Position numbers and translations under genes: made by a program
Notes under the pieces: model-generated
Database searches by the model: none
What the model was told of the DNA's origin: nothing
What the model saw: only the letters and a program-made list of their open reading frames with translations
Source of the DNA: an uncultured Lachnospiraceae bacterium
GTDB lineage: Bacteria; Bacillota; Clostridia; Lachnospirales; Lachnospiraceae
Assembly (NCBI GenBank): GCA_900544685.1
Contig: UQWA01000027.1
Location: 1-41,215, forward strand
Direction of reading: 5' to 3'
DNA length: 41,215 nucleotides
Shown: positions 23,203 to 31,153 of the stretch, piece by piece
How positions within the stretch are numbered: the first letter of the stretch is position 1
Layout of the letters: each line of letters begins with the position of its first letter

Positions 23203-24429
23203 TTATTTCACATAAATTTCTGCTATGTTCTTTATCACATCATCTTCTATTGACCTTATAACCGACTTTCCATCAAAGTTCGCTGCATATTCCCCCAGAG
23301 TCTGGATTCGTTTTTCAGTAGATATCACGATACTCTCTCTTCTTTTTTTATCGATAAACTGCGCTGCCCGCTCATCATCGAATACGCTTCGAATCAGCTC
23401 TCCTACATCCTTCAGCTTTGTAAAATCAATCCATTCAAATGATGATACTAGCTTTAACTGCTCCTCATGGTGATTTTTGAATGGTTTACAGGTAACGCGT
23501 TTTCCAGAAAGTATCTCGAATGGCAGCATGTCATATCCAAAAGATGATCCGCTGTCAAAAATCGGTGCCGCTCCAATCCATTTCAGACTCTCTGCTTCCC
23601 GTATCAGTCCAAAATTGTTCAGGTGCCGGTCTTCATTCGCTATGATATAGTCCACCACTATCATTCTGTCCAATGACGGAACGACATCAATTCCAAGTGC
23701 TTCGCAACAATTCACATAATGCTGGTATACCGATACATCATTTGACTTTTTCTGCGTCTGAAAAATACGCCAGGCACCGATCAGTTCCGTATCTCTGGTC
23801 ACAAAATCCTGACAGATACTGTACGGTTCTTCTTCATCCCATATCAAGTCATACGCGATATGTTCAATTCCCAGACAATCCATGATTCTGGATGCTATCA
23901 CCTCATTGAACGGCTGCTGCCGGAATGGATTACTGCCACCTTTTAACAAACATCTTTGTCCATTCAGTATCTTCCATCGTTTTTTCAGGCATCCATCCGA
24001 GGTGTTGTCCGGTGAACTGAAATCAAACTCTGCCGTCTCCTTTTTTGCCCCCAGCAGGATATCTCCGATATCATCTGAAAATGCATGGTCAAAAAAATTG
24101 ATATCATCCCATTTCAGATCTGTCCCTGTCGGTCGGATCCAATATTGATCAGAAAGGCTGAGTCCAAAACAACGGACAAGCAATAACTTTGTATCTGCAA
24201 TGTCCAGCGTTTCCAACGCCTCTTGAACCCCGGATCTGCTTGCCGGAATAGACCGGTCCGTCCACCACGCATTCAATGCTGCCCGGTCAGCTATGCCTTT
24301 TTTCACCGAAATTCCCACAGGAAGATGTTCTGGCGCATATACTTCATATACTTTACTGATGAATCCGGTCGCATCATCTAATTCCATCTGTGCAACAGGG
24401 ATTCTCTTATGCATCAAAGTGCAGTTCAT
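23203..24429 (-). CDS. HipA-like Ser/Thr kinase-domain protein, no HipB partner
   Basis: About 408 residues. The C-terminal two thirds carry a HipA-type kinase fold: RCLLKGGSNPFRQQPFNEVIAS (about 165-190, with the ATP Lys and a helix Glu), DYIIANEDRHLNNFGLI (about 275-291, catalytic Asp and Asn) and IFDSGSSFGYD (about 300-310, Mg-binding Asp). The N-terminal 150 residues are unlike HipA's usual N-lobe and I do not recognise them. Classical HipA toxins sit downstream of hipB; neither neighbour is a HipB-type HTH. ATG 24429 was chosen because GGGAGG is 8 bases upstream. It ends close to the convergent lysR gene. It may phosphorylate a protein target, but whether it is a toxin is unknown. Confidence 0.75.
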   Translation of the reverse strand: MNCTLMHKRIPVAQMELDDATGFISKVYEVYAPEHLPVGISVKKGIADRAALNAWWTDRSIPASRSGVQEALETLDIADTKLLLVRCFGLSLSDQYWIRPTGTDLKWDDINFFDHAFSDDIGDILLGAKKETAEFDFSSPDNTSDGCLKKRWKILNGQRCLLKGGSNPFRQQPFNEVIASRIMDCLGIEHIAYDLIWDEEEPYSICQDFVTRDTELIGAWRIFQTQKKSNDVSVYQHYVNCCEALGIDVVPSLDRMIVVDYIIANEDRHLNNFGLIREAESLKWIGAAPIFDSGSSFGYDMLPFEILSGKRVTCKPFKNHHEEQLKLVSSFEWIDFTKLKDVGELIRSVFDDERAAQFIDKKRRESIVISTEKRIQTLGEYAANFDGKSVIRSIEDDVIKNIAEIYVK

Positions 24430-24461
24430 CCGTCCCACCTCCCGTTTTCTTTTTTCATATA

Positions 24462-24851
24462 CTATTTGCTGATCCGTACAAAATCTACTTTGTATTCGTC
24501 ACTGCCTTTTTCATCCACTGTATAGTAAGCCGCCATCTGAGCCACATTCAGATAAATACGAATGGTTCCATTAAGACCTTTTTCTGCTGCGTCTTTTTTT
24601 ACTGCTTTCTTAATATCATCCATATCAATATCCAGACCGGAAACTTCCAGCGTAACAGCTTCTATTCTGTTTCCTGCATCTTTTGCTGCCTTTGTCACTG
24701 TTTTTACTGTATCTTCCGCTTTCTCCGCTACGTCCTTGACGGTTTCTTTTGCTTTCTCTACAATCGGTGTATTCATAATGTCTTTCGCGTTATCTTTTAC
24801 CTCCTGAACGGCGGCTTTGGCAATTTTACTTACTGACTGTCTTTTCTTCAT
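24462..24851 (-). CDS. DUF6465 family protein
   Basis: A 129-residue protein. The first 70 residues are an amphipathic Lys/Ala/Glu/Val helix with apolipoprotein-like repeats (AKETVKDVAEKAEDTVKTVTKAAKDA), and the last 60 form a small mixed domain (TIRIYLNVAQMAAYYTVDEKG, YKVDFVRISK). The family is common in Lachnospiraceae and uncharacterised. The basic charge could allow nucleic-acid or membrane contact, by inference. AAAGGAGG precedes the ATG and a clear promoter lies at 24882-24910. Confidence 0.75.
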   Translation of the reverse strand: MKKRQSVSKIAKAAVQEVKDNAKDIMNTPIVEKAKETVKDVAEKAEDTVKTVTKAAKDAGNRIEAVTLEVSGLDIDMDDIKKAVKKDAAEKGLNGTIRIYLNVAQMAAYYTVDEKGSDEYKVDFVRISK

Positions 24852-24881
24852 AATTGCGATCCTCCTTTATCTTTTTCTTAT

Positions 24882-24910
24882 AGAATAGCACAGTACATTT
24901 TCTTCGTCAA
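24882..24910 (-). promoter_or_regulatory. Promoter of the DUF6465 gene
   Basis: -35 TTGACG (24905-24910), 17-bp spacer, -10 TATTCT (24882-24887) with extended TGTGC, the same -10 region as the sugar operon promoter. Confidence 0.65.
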
Positions 24911-24924
24911 ATTCCCCGAAATAC

Positions 24925-24966
24925 AAAAAAGCCGAAAAACCTTGAATTCACAAGATCTTTCGACTT
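24925..24966 (-). terminator. Terminator of the tRNA-Trp transcript
   Basis: A 16-bp stem containing a few wobble pairs, 6-nt loop, followed by six T on the minus strand, 7 bases after the tRNA 3' end. Confidence 0.88.
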
Positions 24967-24973
24967 ATCGGAG

Positions 24974-25044
24974 CAGGGGATGAGAGAATCGAACTCCCGC
25001 TAAAAGTTTTGGAGACTTCTGTCATACCATTTGACCAATCCCCT
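24974..25044 (-). tRNA. tRNA-Trp (anticodon CCA)
   Basis: A 71-nt cloverleaf. The acceptor stem is AGGGGAT / ATCCCCT, the anticodon loop CTCCAAA gives CCA, and the anticodon stem GAAGT / ACTTT has one wobble. The T arm is GGGAG-TTCGATT-CTCTC and the discriminator base is G. The 3' CCA is not encoded and must be added enzymatically. It has its own consensus promoter and terminator, making a single-gene unit. Confidence 0.93.
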
Positions 25045-25063
25045 GTGTGTTGCTCACCAAATA

Positions 25064-25092
25064 TTTATACCATGATTCTCAATTTCTGTCAA
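25064..25092 (-). promoter_or_regulatory. Promoter of tRNA-Trp
   Basis: -35 TTGACA (25087-25092), 17-bp spacer, -10 TATAAA (25064-25069), 20 bp upstream of the mature tRNA 5' end. Confidence 0.85.
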
Positions 25093-25109
25093 CATCTTTT
25101 TTAAATTAT

Positions 25110-25138
25110 TTGACGTTTTTCTCAAAAAGTGATACGAT
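25110..25138 (+). promoter_or_regulatory. Promoter of the small protein gene at 25210
   Basis: -35 TTGACG (25110-25115), 17-bp spacer, -10 TACGAT (25133-25138). Arranged back to back with the tRNA-Trp promoter. Confidence 0.45.
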
Positions 25139-25209
25139 CTATTCACATAAATCGTATCTGTAAAGATACTGAACAGACACCATACATCTATAATAAAGGA
25201 GAATCTACC

Positions 25210-25440
25210 ATGGCTATGAATCTTCAGTCTCTGCTTCAACTTAAAGGTCTGTGGCAGCGTTTTACAAATCAACATCCGAAGTTCCCTGCTTTTTTACGTG
25301 CAGCCCAGCCTGCTTTGAAGGAAGGCAGTGTACTTTCTTTTACCATTACTACCCCAGACGGGAAAAACATTGAGTCGAATTTGAAAATAACTTCTACAGA
25401 CCTTGAACTGATAGAGTCCCTTAAAAATATGTTTTCCTGA
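25210..25440 (+). CDS. Small conserved hypothetical protein
   Basis: A 76-residue soluble protein: a helical start (LQSLLQLKGLWQRFTNQHPKFPAFLRAAQP) followed by a strand pair (GSVLSFTITTPDGKNIESNLKITSTDLELIESLKNMF). Proteins of this layout are familiar from Lachnospiraceae genomes, but I know no function. ATG 25210 has AAAGGAG upstream; earlier in-frame GTG starts lack a site. It is a monocistronic unit divergent from tRNA-Trp. Confidence 0.7.
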   Translation: MAMNLQSLLQLKGLWQRFTNQHPKFPAFLRAAQPALKEGSVLSFTITTPDGKNIESNLKITSTDLELIESLKNMFS

Positions 25441-25487
25441 GATATCTCAGGCTGTCTGAGACATGTAACATTCCTCTGTTTTCCGTT

Positions 25488-26861
25488 CTATCTTCTTCCC
25501 AGCAGGTACTGCACCGCATCTCGTACCGTTTCCAGTCCGACGATGTGGATTCCATCTACCTTCTGTAATGCCTTCATGGATACCCTGGGCATCAGCACCG
25601 TCTCAAATCCAAGCTTCTTTGCTTCCTGGACACGCTGCTGTGCCATATTGACAGACCGGATCTCTCCGCTCAGTCCTACTTCTCCGAAGGCAATGGTCTT
25701 CTCATCTATGGCTACATCCTTATAGCTGGATACCAGTGCCAGAATCAGCCCCAGGTCAATAGCCGGTTCGGTCATGCGGATACCACCTGCAATATTCACA
25801 TATACATCGCAGGAAGACATCTGCATCCCGGCACGTTTTTCCAGCACTGCCAATAGCAGATTCACACGGTTAAAGTCTGTTCCCGCTGTGGTTCTTCTTG
25901 GCATAGGCAGGTTCGTGTGGCACACCAATGCCTGAATCTCGATCAGGATAGGTCTGCTTCCTTCCATAGAGCAGGCCACAATGGAACCTGATGCATTCTC
26001 CGGCTTACCTTCCAGCATATATTCCGACGGATTGCTCACTTCCCGCAGTCCGCTCTGACGCATCTCAAAGACACCTATTTCGTTGGTGGAACCAAAACGG
26101 TTCTTCACACCTCTCAATATCCGATAGGACGCATAGCGGTCTCCTTCGAAATATAGAACGGTATCTACCATATGCTCCAGTACTCTCGGTCCTGCCACTA
26201 CGCCTTCCTTGGTTACATGCCCCACAAGAAAAATCGAGATTCCCATACCTTTGGCAATCTGCATCAGCACATTGGTTGCTTCTCTGACCTGAGATACACT
26301 GCCCGGTGCCGCGGATACTGTTTCATGATACATGGTCTGGATCGAATCAATCACCACAATCTCTGGCTTTGTTTTTTCAATAACAGAACGCACCAGTTCC
26401 AGATTCGTCTCACAAAGCAGCATCAGGTCATCCTTAAAATCTCCGATTCGCTGTGCCCGCAGCTTAATCTGCTGTGCTGACTCCTCCCCCGACACATATA
26501 AGACCTTATGCCCGTCTCTTGTCAGATTGTGGCATACCTGAAGCAGAAGAGTAGATTTTCCAATACCAGGATCACCTCCTACCAGCATCAGGGATCCTGC
26601 CACGATGCCGCCGCCAAGCACCCGGTCCAGTTCTTCCATTCCGGAAGAGATTCTTTGCTTTTCATCTGTATGAACCTCAGAAAGCCGTACCGGTTTGATC
26701 TCCGCTGCAGCTTTTTTTACTGCTGCGGAACCGGCTACTTTCACAACAGGTTCTTCTGTAAATGTATTCCATTCATGGCATGCCGGGCATTGTCCCTGCC
26801 ATTTTGCAGATTCATAACCGCAGTTCTGACAGAAAAAAGCGGTTGTTTTTGCTTTCGCCAT
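25488..26861 (-). CDS. radA: DNA repair protein RadA (Sms)
   Basis: A 457-residue RecA-like helicase that promotes branch migration in recombinational repair. It has an N-terminal C4 zinc finger (CQNCG ... CPAC, about 10-35), Walker A GGDPGIGKST (about 95-104), Walker B VVIDSIQTM, the family KNRFGSTNEIGVFEM motif (about 250-265) and a C-terminal Lon-protease-like domain (about 300-457; VNIAGGIRMTEPAIDLGL). Full length and intact. It lies downstream of clpC, an arrangement conserved across Firmicutes, and the 82-bp gap has a long hairpin without a U-tract, so cotranscription is likely. Confidence 0.95.
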   Translation of the reverse strand: MAKAKTTAFFCQNCGYESAKWQGQCPACHEWNTFTEEPVVKVAGSAAVKKAAAEIKPVRLSEVHTDEKQRISSGMEELDRVLGGGIVAGSLMLVGGDPGIGKSTLLLQVCHNLTRDGHKVLYVSGEESAQQIKLRAQRIGDFKDDLMLLCETNLELVRSVIEKTKPEIVVIDSIQTMYHETVSAAPGSVSQVREATNVLMQIAKGMGISIFLVGHVTKEGVVAGPRVLEHMVDTVLYFEGDRYASYRILRGVKNRFGSTNEIGVFEMRQSGLREVSNPSEYMLEGKPENASGSIVACSMEGSRPILIEIQALVCHTNLPMPRRTTAGTDFNRVNLLLAVLEKRAGMQMSSCDVYVNIAGGIRMTEPAIDLGLILALVSSYKDVAIDEKTIAFGEVGLSGEIRSVNMAQQRVQEAKKLGFETVLMPRVSMKALQKVDGIHIVGLETVRDAVQYLLGRR

Positions 26862-26882
26862 ATAGTTCTCCTAAACCAGAGA

Positions 26883-26929
26883 TATCTGCCCAGTCCCGCA
26901 CAATTGCAGTGTTATCATCTGGACAGATA
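26883..26929 (-). other. Inverted repeat between clpC and radA
   Basis: TATCTGCCCAG (26883-26893) and CTGGACAGATA (26919-26929) pair over 11 bp with one wobble; the loop of about 25 nt contains a smaller CAC/GTG dyad. No T-run follows. It could be a processing or attenuating element in a clpC-radA transcript. Confidence 0.35.
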
Positions 26930-26943
26930 CCTCATATCATATT

Positions 26944-29388
26944 TTATTTTAAGGTGAATTTCATTCTATCATTCACATAACCCACTGCCACCTTATCACC
27001 ACGTTTGATTCTGCCCTCCAGAACCTCTTCTGCCAATGCATCTTCCAATTGTGTCTGAATGGCACGTTTCAGCGGTCTTGCGCCATATTTGGCATCGTAT
27101 CCGGTCTCTGCAATATGCTTCTTCACAGAATCCCGCACATGAAGCTCTATATCCATCTGATCCTTACAGCGTTTTTCAAATTCTTTCAACAGTAACGTCA
27201 CAATCTTTGCGATCTCATCCTTGTTCAGGGAATGGAATACAATGATCTCATCAATTCGGTTCAGGAATTCTGGTTTGAAGACTCGCTTCACCTCTTCCAT
27301 CACATTTCCTTTCATTCTCTGATAATTCTGTTTCTCATCATCTCCTGCCAAAAAACCAAGCTTTTTCGGCTCCTGAATTGCCGCTGCCCCCGCATTGGAA
27401 GTCATAATCAGTATGGTATTCTTAAAGTCTGCCTTTCTTCCCTGTGCATCTGTAATATGTCCGTCATCCAGCACCTGCAACAGAATATTAAACACATCCG
27501 GATGTGCCTTCTCAATCTCGTCAAACAGAATGACAGAATATGGATTCCGTCTGACTTTTTCGCTGAGCTGACCGCCTTCTTCGTATCCTACATATCCAGG
27601 AGGAGAGCCTACCAGTTTGGACACACTGTGTTTCTCCATATATTCTGACATATCAACACGAATCATTGCCTGCTCACTGCCAAATACCACATCTGCCAGT
27701 ACCTTGGACAATTCTGTCTTTCCCACACCGGTAGGACCCAGAAATAAGAAGGATCCAATCGGACGCTTCGGGTCTTTTAATCCCACACGTCCTCTCTTAA
27801 TGGCTTTAGCCACTGCCTTCACCGCCTCTTCCTGACCGATCACTCTGTGATGCAGGGTGTCTTCCAGCTTCAACAGGCGGTGCGATTCTTTTTCTTCCAG
27901 CTTCTGTACAGGAATCTTTGTCCACATGGACACGATCTCTGCGATCTCGTTTTCCCCGATCTCAGGACGCTTTTTCTCTTTCTTGCTTTGCTGGCGCTTT
28001 CTGGTATCTTCCAGCTTCTTCATCAGCTTATCCTGTTCCTGATTATATCTGGACGCCTCTTCCCATTCTCCAAGAATAATGGCATTTTCCTTCTTCTCGG
28101 ATAAGGCATCCAGTTCTTCCTGCAACGCAGAAAGTCCGTCTGTGTGCTCTGCCTGTTTTAACTGCTTTCTGGATGCAGCCTCATCAATTAGGTCAATTGC
28201 CTTATCTGGCAGAAAACGGTCATTGATATAGCGGTCTGCATAAGTTACTGCTGCTTCGATGGCCTCATCTGTAATCGTTACTTTATGATGATTCTCATAA
28301 GCCCTGCGCAGTCCTTTCAGGATCTCTACTGCTTCTTCCGGCTTCGGCTCTTCCACTACTACAGACTGGAAACGACGTTCCAGCGCCGGATCCTTCTCAA
28401 TATACTTTCGGTATTCTCCAATAGTAGTTGCTCCAATGAGCTGAATCTCCCCACGTGAAAGTGCAGGCTTCAGAATATTGGATGCATCCATAGCGCCCTC
28501 TGCGCCGCCCGCGCCAATAATGGTATGCAGTTCGTCAATAAACAGCAACACATCATTGCGGTCTGACACTTCCTGAATCACTTTCTTAATACGTTCCTCG
28601 AATTCCCCTCTGTACTTGGAACCTGCTACCATTGCTGCCATATCCAGTGTATACAGCTTCTTTCCTTTGATTGTGTCCGGTACGGCATCTTCCACAATCT
28701 GCTGTGCCAGTCCTTCTACAATGGCAGTTTTACCTACCCCCGGTTCTCCGATCAGACATGGATTATTCTTCGTCCGTCGACTTAATATCTGAATAATCCT
28801 CTCAATCTCTGCTTCTCTTCCAACCACTGGATCAAGTCTGCCTTCTTCAGCCTGGCGGGTTAGGTCTCTGCTGAACTGTTCCAGCATAGTCCCTCCCTGC
28901 ATGCCTGCTGCCTGACTGCCTTTCACCGTACGCATATAATCCTTGTAACGGCTCTCTTCCAGACCCAGACACTCCAGAACTGCCATAAATACCTTCTGCA
29001 CCTGAACTCCCATCGTATGAAGCAAACGAGTGGCAACGCAGTCCACATCCTTCAGAATTGCCAGAAGAAGATGCTCTGTCCCCATCTTCTCCTGTCCGAA
29101 AAACTCTGCCTCTTCTTCGCCCTGCGCCAGAATCTCCTGTGCTCTCAGTGAGTATCCTGTTGACGCCTTGTCCGACAGCATGCCTTCCGGCACAATCAGT
29201 TCCTGAATCAAACTATATAGCTTCTCTGCATCTACTTTGCATTCCTTTAAAATTGCAGATGCCATTCCGCTCTCTTCCCTGAGCAGTCCCATCAACAGAT
29301 GTTCGGATCCAATATAGCTCTGTCCGCACTGCTTTGCTGTCTGTTTCGCATATTTTAATGCGAGGTTTACCTGTTCAGTATATTGCAT
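26944..29388 (-). CDS. clpC: ATP-dependent Clp protease ATP-binding subunit ClpC
   Basis: An 814-residue Hsp100 unfoldase that feeds substrates to ClpP. It has an N-domain with two Clp repeats (about 1-145), AAA-1 with Walker A GEPGVGKTA (about 210), and a short middle domain with a UVR-like helix pair (about 410-460; LGEWEEASRYNQEQDKLMKKLE). AAA-2 has GPTGVGKTE (about 545), a sensor MTSNAGAAAI, and LGFLAGD as the likely ClpP-docking loop. The short middle domain fits ClpC rather than ClpB. It begins 3 bases after the GntR gene, so the pair is an operon. ctsR, mcsA and mcsB, usual partners in Bacilli, are absent. Confidence 0.93.
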   Translation of the reverse strand: MQYTEQVNLALKYAKQTAKQCGQSYIGSEHLLMGLLREESGMASAILKECKVDAEKLYSLIQELIVPEGMLSDKASTGYSLRAQEILAQGEEEAEFFGQEKMGTEHLLLAILKDVDCVATRLLHTMGVQVQKVFMAVLECLGLEESRYKDYMRTVKGSQAAGMQGGTMLEQFSRDLTRQAEEGRLDPVVGREAEIERIIQILSRRTKNNPCLIGEPGVGKTAIVEGLAQQIVEDAVPDTIKGKKLYTLDMAAMVAGSKYRGEFEERIKKVIQEVSDRNDVLLFIDELHTIIGAGGAEGAMDASNILKPALSRGEIQLIGATTIGEYRKYIEKDPALERRFQSVVVEEPKPEEAVEILKGLRRAYENHHKVTITDEAIEAAVTYADRYINDRFLPDKAIDLIDEAASRKQLKQAEHTDGLSALQEELDALSEKKENAIILGEWEEASRYNQEQDKLMKKLEDTRKRQQSKKEKKRPEIGENEIAEIVSMWTKIPVQKLEEKESHRLLKLEDTLHHRVIGQEEAVKAVAKAIKRGRVGLKDPKRPIGSFLFLGPTGVGKTELSKVLADVVFGSEQAMIRVDMSEYMEKHSVSKLVGSPPGYVGYEEGGQLSEKVRRNPYSVILFDEIEKAHPDVFNILLQVLDDGHITDAQGRKADFKNTILIMTSNAGAAAIQEPKKLGFLAGDDEKQNYQRMKGNVMEEVKRVFKPEFLNRIDEIIVFHSLNKDEIAKIVTLLLKEFEKRCKDQMDIELHVRDSVKKHIAETGYDAKYGARPLKRAIQTQLEDALAEEVLEGRIKRGDKVAVGYVNDRMKFTLK

Positions 29389-29391
29389 ACT

Positions 29392-29775
29392 CTACATCCT
29401 TCCATTCTTCATATCGTTTAAAATCTCATCCACCATGGCGTGAATTTCATCTTCTGTAATATTCTTGCAGCACGCTTTGGCAAGACTGACACGCAAGGTG
29501 TTCTTAAGTTCCCCCATAGCCTGTATCTTGTCTGAATCCAAGGCTATCACAGCACCTTTTCTTCTGTCAAGCCGTAAAAATCCCTCCTGCCGCAGAACTG
29601 AATATGCCTTGTTTACTGTATGCATATTCACTCCGATATCATCTGCCAATTGACGTACAGACGGAAGTGCTTCCCCTTCCTGGAGCGTCGATGTCGCAAT
29701 ACCAAGAATTATCTGATTTCTGAGTTGAATATAGATTGCTTCATCACTCTGGAAATCTATCTCTATCATTACCAT
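29392..29775 (-). CDS. GntR-family (YtrA-type) transcriptional regulator upstream of clpC
   Basis: A 127-residue regulator. The GntR winged helix (about 1-75) includes IYIQLRNQIILGIATSTLQEGEALPSVRQLADDIGVNMHTVNKAYSV split over two helices and the wing EGFLRLDRRKGAVIAL. A short helical tail (about 85-127) replaces a ligand domain, as in the YtrA subfamily. It is the first gene of the clpC operon, 3 bases before clpC, so autoregulation and control of clpC are likely. It takes the place of CtsR found in Bacilli. The start is ATG with GGAAGTGAG upstream; ATG two codons later is also possible. Confidence 0.87.
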   Translation of the reverse strand: MVMIEIDFQSDEAIYIQLRNQIILGIATSTLQEGEALPSVRQLADDIGVNMHTVNKAYSVLRQEGFLRLDRRKGAVIALDSDKIQAMGELKNTLRVSLAKACCKNITEDEIHAMVDEILNDMKNGRM

Positions 29776-29810
29776 ATACTCACTTCCATTTCTCCTTTTG
29801 TGTTATATGA

Positions 29811-29840
29811 ATTATAGCACAGATGTATATTCAAATGCAA
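29811..29840 (-). promoter_or_regulatory. Promoter of the gntR-clpC operon
   Basis: -35 TTGCAT (29835-29840), 18-bp spacer, consensus -10 TATAAT (29811-29816) with extended TGTGC. No CtsR-type heptad repeat or CIRCE dyad is visible here. Confidence 0.7.
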
Positions 29841-29872
29841 GAACAAATGTTTCGGACGTACTCCCTGAGGAA

Positions 29873-29906
29873 GCAAAAAGAACCCCGTCTCCGGGATTCT
29901 TTTTGC
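29873..29906 (-). terminator. Terminator after the cadherin-like protein gene
   Basis: A 15-bp stem (GCAAAAAGAA-CCCG type arms, one wobble on the minus strand) with a TCTC loop, 32 bases after the stop; the paired A/T arm supplies the T-run. It closes the purine operon plus its last gene. Confidence 0.8.
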
Positions 29907-29937
29907 TTTTGTATTCATATGAAATTCTGTCTGAATT

Positions 29938-31131
29938 CTACAAATCAATCATGTCCACATTCACATCTGGTTCTTCAATGGAGCTCTGCACCATTGTCGG
30001 CTGTACCGGCTGCTGTGGCTGCGCCTGCATAGGCTGCTGCGGTGGCACCTGCTGAGACTGCATTGGCTGCTGCGGTGGTACTTGCTGAGACTGCACTGGC
30101 TGCTGCATCATCGCCATCTGCTGTGGAACTTCTTCCTGCTGCACAGATGCTCTGCTCTTTTCTCTCTTTGCCGCTTTCTTTGCTTCTTTTTCCTGTCTCT
30201 TCAGTTCTTTCTTAGATAATACAGGTGCTGCTTCGCTGGCTGCTGCCATAGTATTCACTGGCTGCGCCTGGAGTTTCTGTGGTGCATTGCCGAATGCTGC
30301 ATGTACATTACCGGACATCTCATTCATCTGCATGTTATTATTAACCGGCTGCTGTGGAGTATTCTGAACAGGTGCATAATAGTAATCACTTCTCATGTTC
30401 TGCTCTTTTCTTGCATACTCATAGCTTTCTGTTACCTGTCCCTTTAATGTTTTCACTTCATCCTTCATGTCTTTGTTTCTGAGAGTCTGGTTAATGATAA
30501 CAAATAAAAGGATCACTGCAAATGCGATCAGACCATACAGAATCTTCATCAGTTTGTCCAGTCTGTTGGCAAAATCATCATTTTCTTTCTGTAAAGCAGT
30601 TACCTGCTGTGTTTTCTGTTCTAACTGAGCCGCCTGTTCTGACTGGGCTACTGATTCTGATTCTGCTGCCAGCTTCTCAGACTCTGCTTTTGCTTCTGAT
30701 TCTGCCTTAGCTGCTGCATCTTCTGTCTCAGTTTCCTTCGTATCACCTGTTCCTGCTTCAGATGTCACATGCAGTACATAAGTTGCTACTGCACCGTTAG
30801 CCGCCTGCACAGAAATAGATACGGTTCCTGTACCATCATCTGCCAGCTGAGTTCCGCTGATATCAGTAATCTCTGCACTGTCTGCTGATTTTACAGGATC
30901 AAGCTGAAGTTCCTTGGTATCTGCGCTCACCGTTACATTGTATTCCAGTGTTGCGTAGTAGAATTCTGGTTCACAGGATACTGCATTTTCCAGTCCCAGA
31001 CTGTACAGTGAGTTGTCTCCTGATGAACTGTCATCGGAGTAATCCTCTGCTGATACACTAACTGCAAGTAAGCATAACACAGAGATCAGCAGCATCACCA
31101 GACGACTGACTGTTTTCTTTATTTCTTTCAT
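29938..31131 (-). CDS. Membrane protein with cadherin-like domain and Pro/Gln-rich cytoplasmic tail
   Basis: A 397-residue protein I recognise only by parts. It has a signal peptide (about 1-29), then a cadherin-like beta-sandwich (about 40-125; SLGLENAVSCEPEFYYATLEYNVTV, ATYVLHVTSEAG). An acidic Ala/Glu/Ser coiled coil (about 130-190) is followed by one membrane helix (about 200-220), and then a long tail. The tail has a Lys-rich helix (KKELKRQEKEAKKAAKREK) and Pro/Gln repeats with an 11-residue unit QSQQVPPQQPM. A surface domain linked through the membrane to a flexible tail suggests an envelope scaffold; that is inference. ATG 31131 has AAAGAGG upstream. It starts 22 bases after purD and may be cotranscribed with it. 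Confidence 0.75.
   Translation of the reverse strand: MKEIKKTVSRLVMLLISVLCLLAVSVSAEDYSDDSSSGDNSLYSLGLENAVSCEPEFYYATLEYNVTVSADTKELQLDPVKSADSAEITDISGTQLADDGTGTVSISVQAANGAVATYVLHVTSEAGTGDTKETETEDAAAKAESEAKAESEKLAAESESVAQSEQAAQLEQKTQQVTALQKENDDFANRLDKLMKILYGLIAFAVILLFVIINQTLRNKDMKDEVKTLKGQVTESYEYARKEQNMRSDYYYAPVQNTPQQPVNNNMQMNEMSGNVHAAFGNAPQKLQAQPVNTMAAASEAAPVLSKKELKRQEKEAKKAAKREKSRASVQQEEVPQQMAMMQQPVQSQQVPPQQPMQSQQVPPQQPMQAQPQQPVQPTMVQSSIEEPDVNVDMIDL
30028..30093 (-). repeat. Two 33-bp tandem repeats in the Pro/Gln-rich tail
   Basis: 30028-30060 and 30061-30093 are identical at 30 of 33 positions, coding QSQQVPPQQPM twice; a partial third unit follows. Likely to vary in copy number between strains. 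Confidence 0.8.
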
Positions 31132-31153
31132 GTTTTTACCTCTTTCTTCTGTT

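Noticed and set aside
23203..24429. hipBA toxin-antitoxin pair
   Set aside because: No HTH antitoxin gene is adjacent on either side; only a HipA-like kinase is supported.
29776..29870. CtsR heptad or CIRCE heat-shock operator before gntR-clpC
   Set aside because: Neither the GGTCAAA tandem heptads nor the TTAGCACTC-N9-GAGTGCTAA dyad is present.
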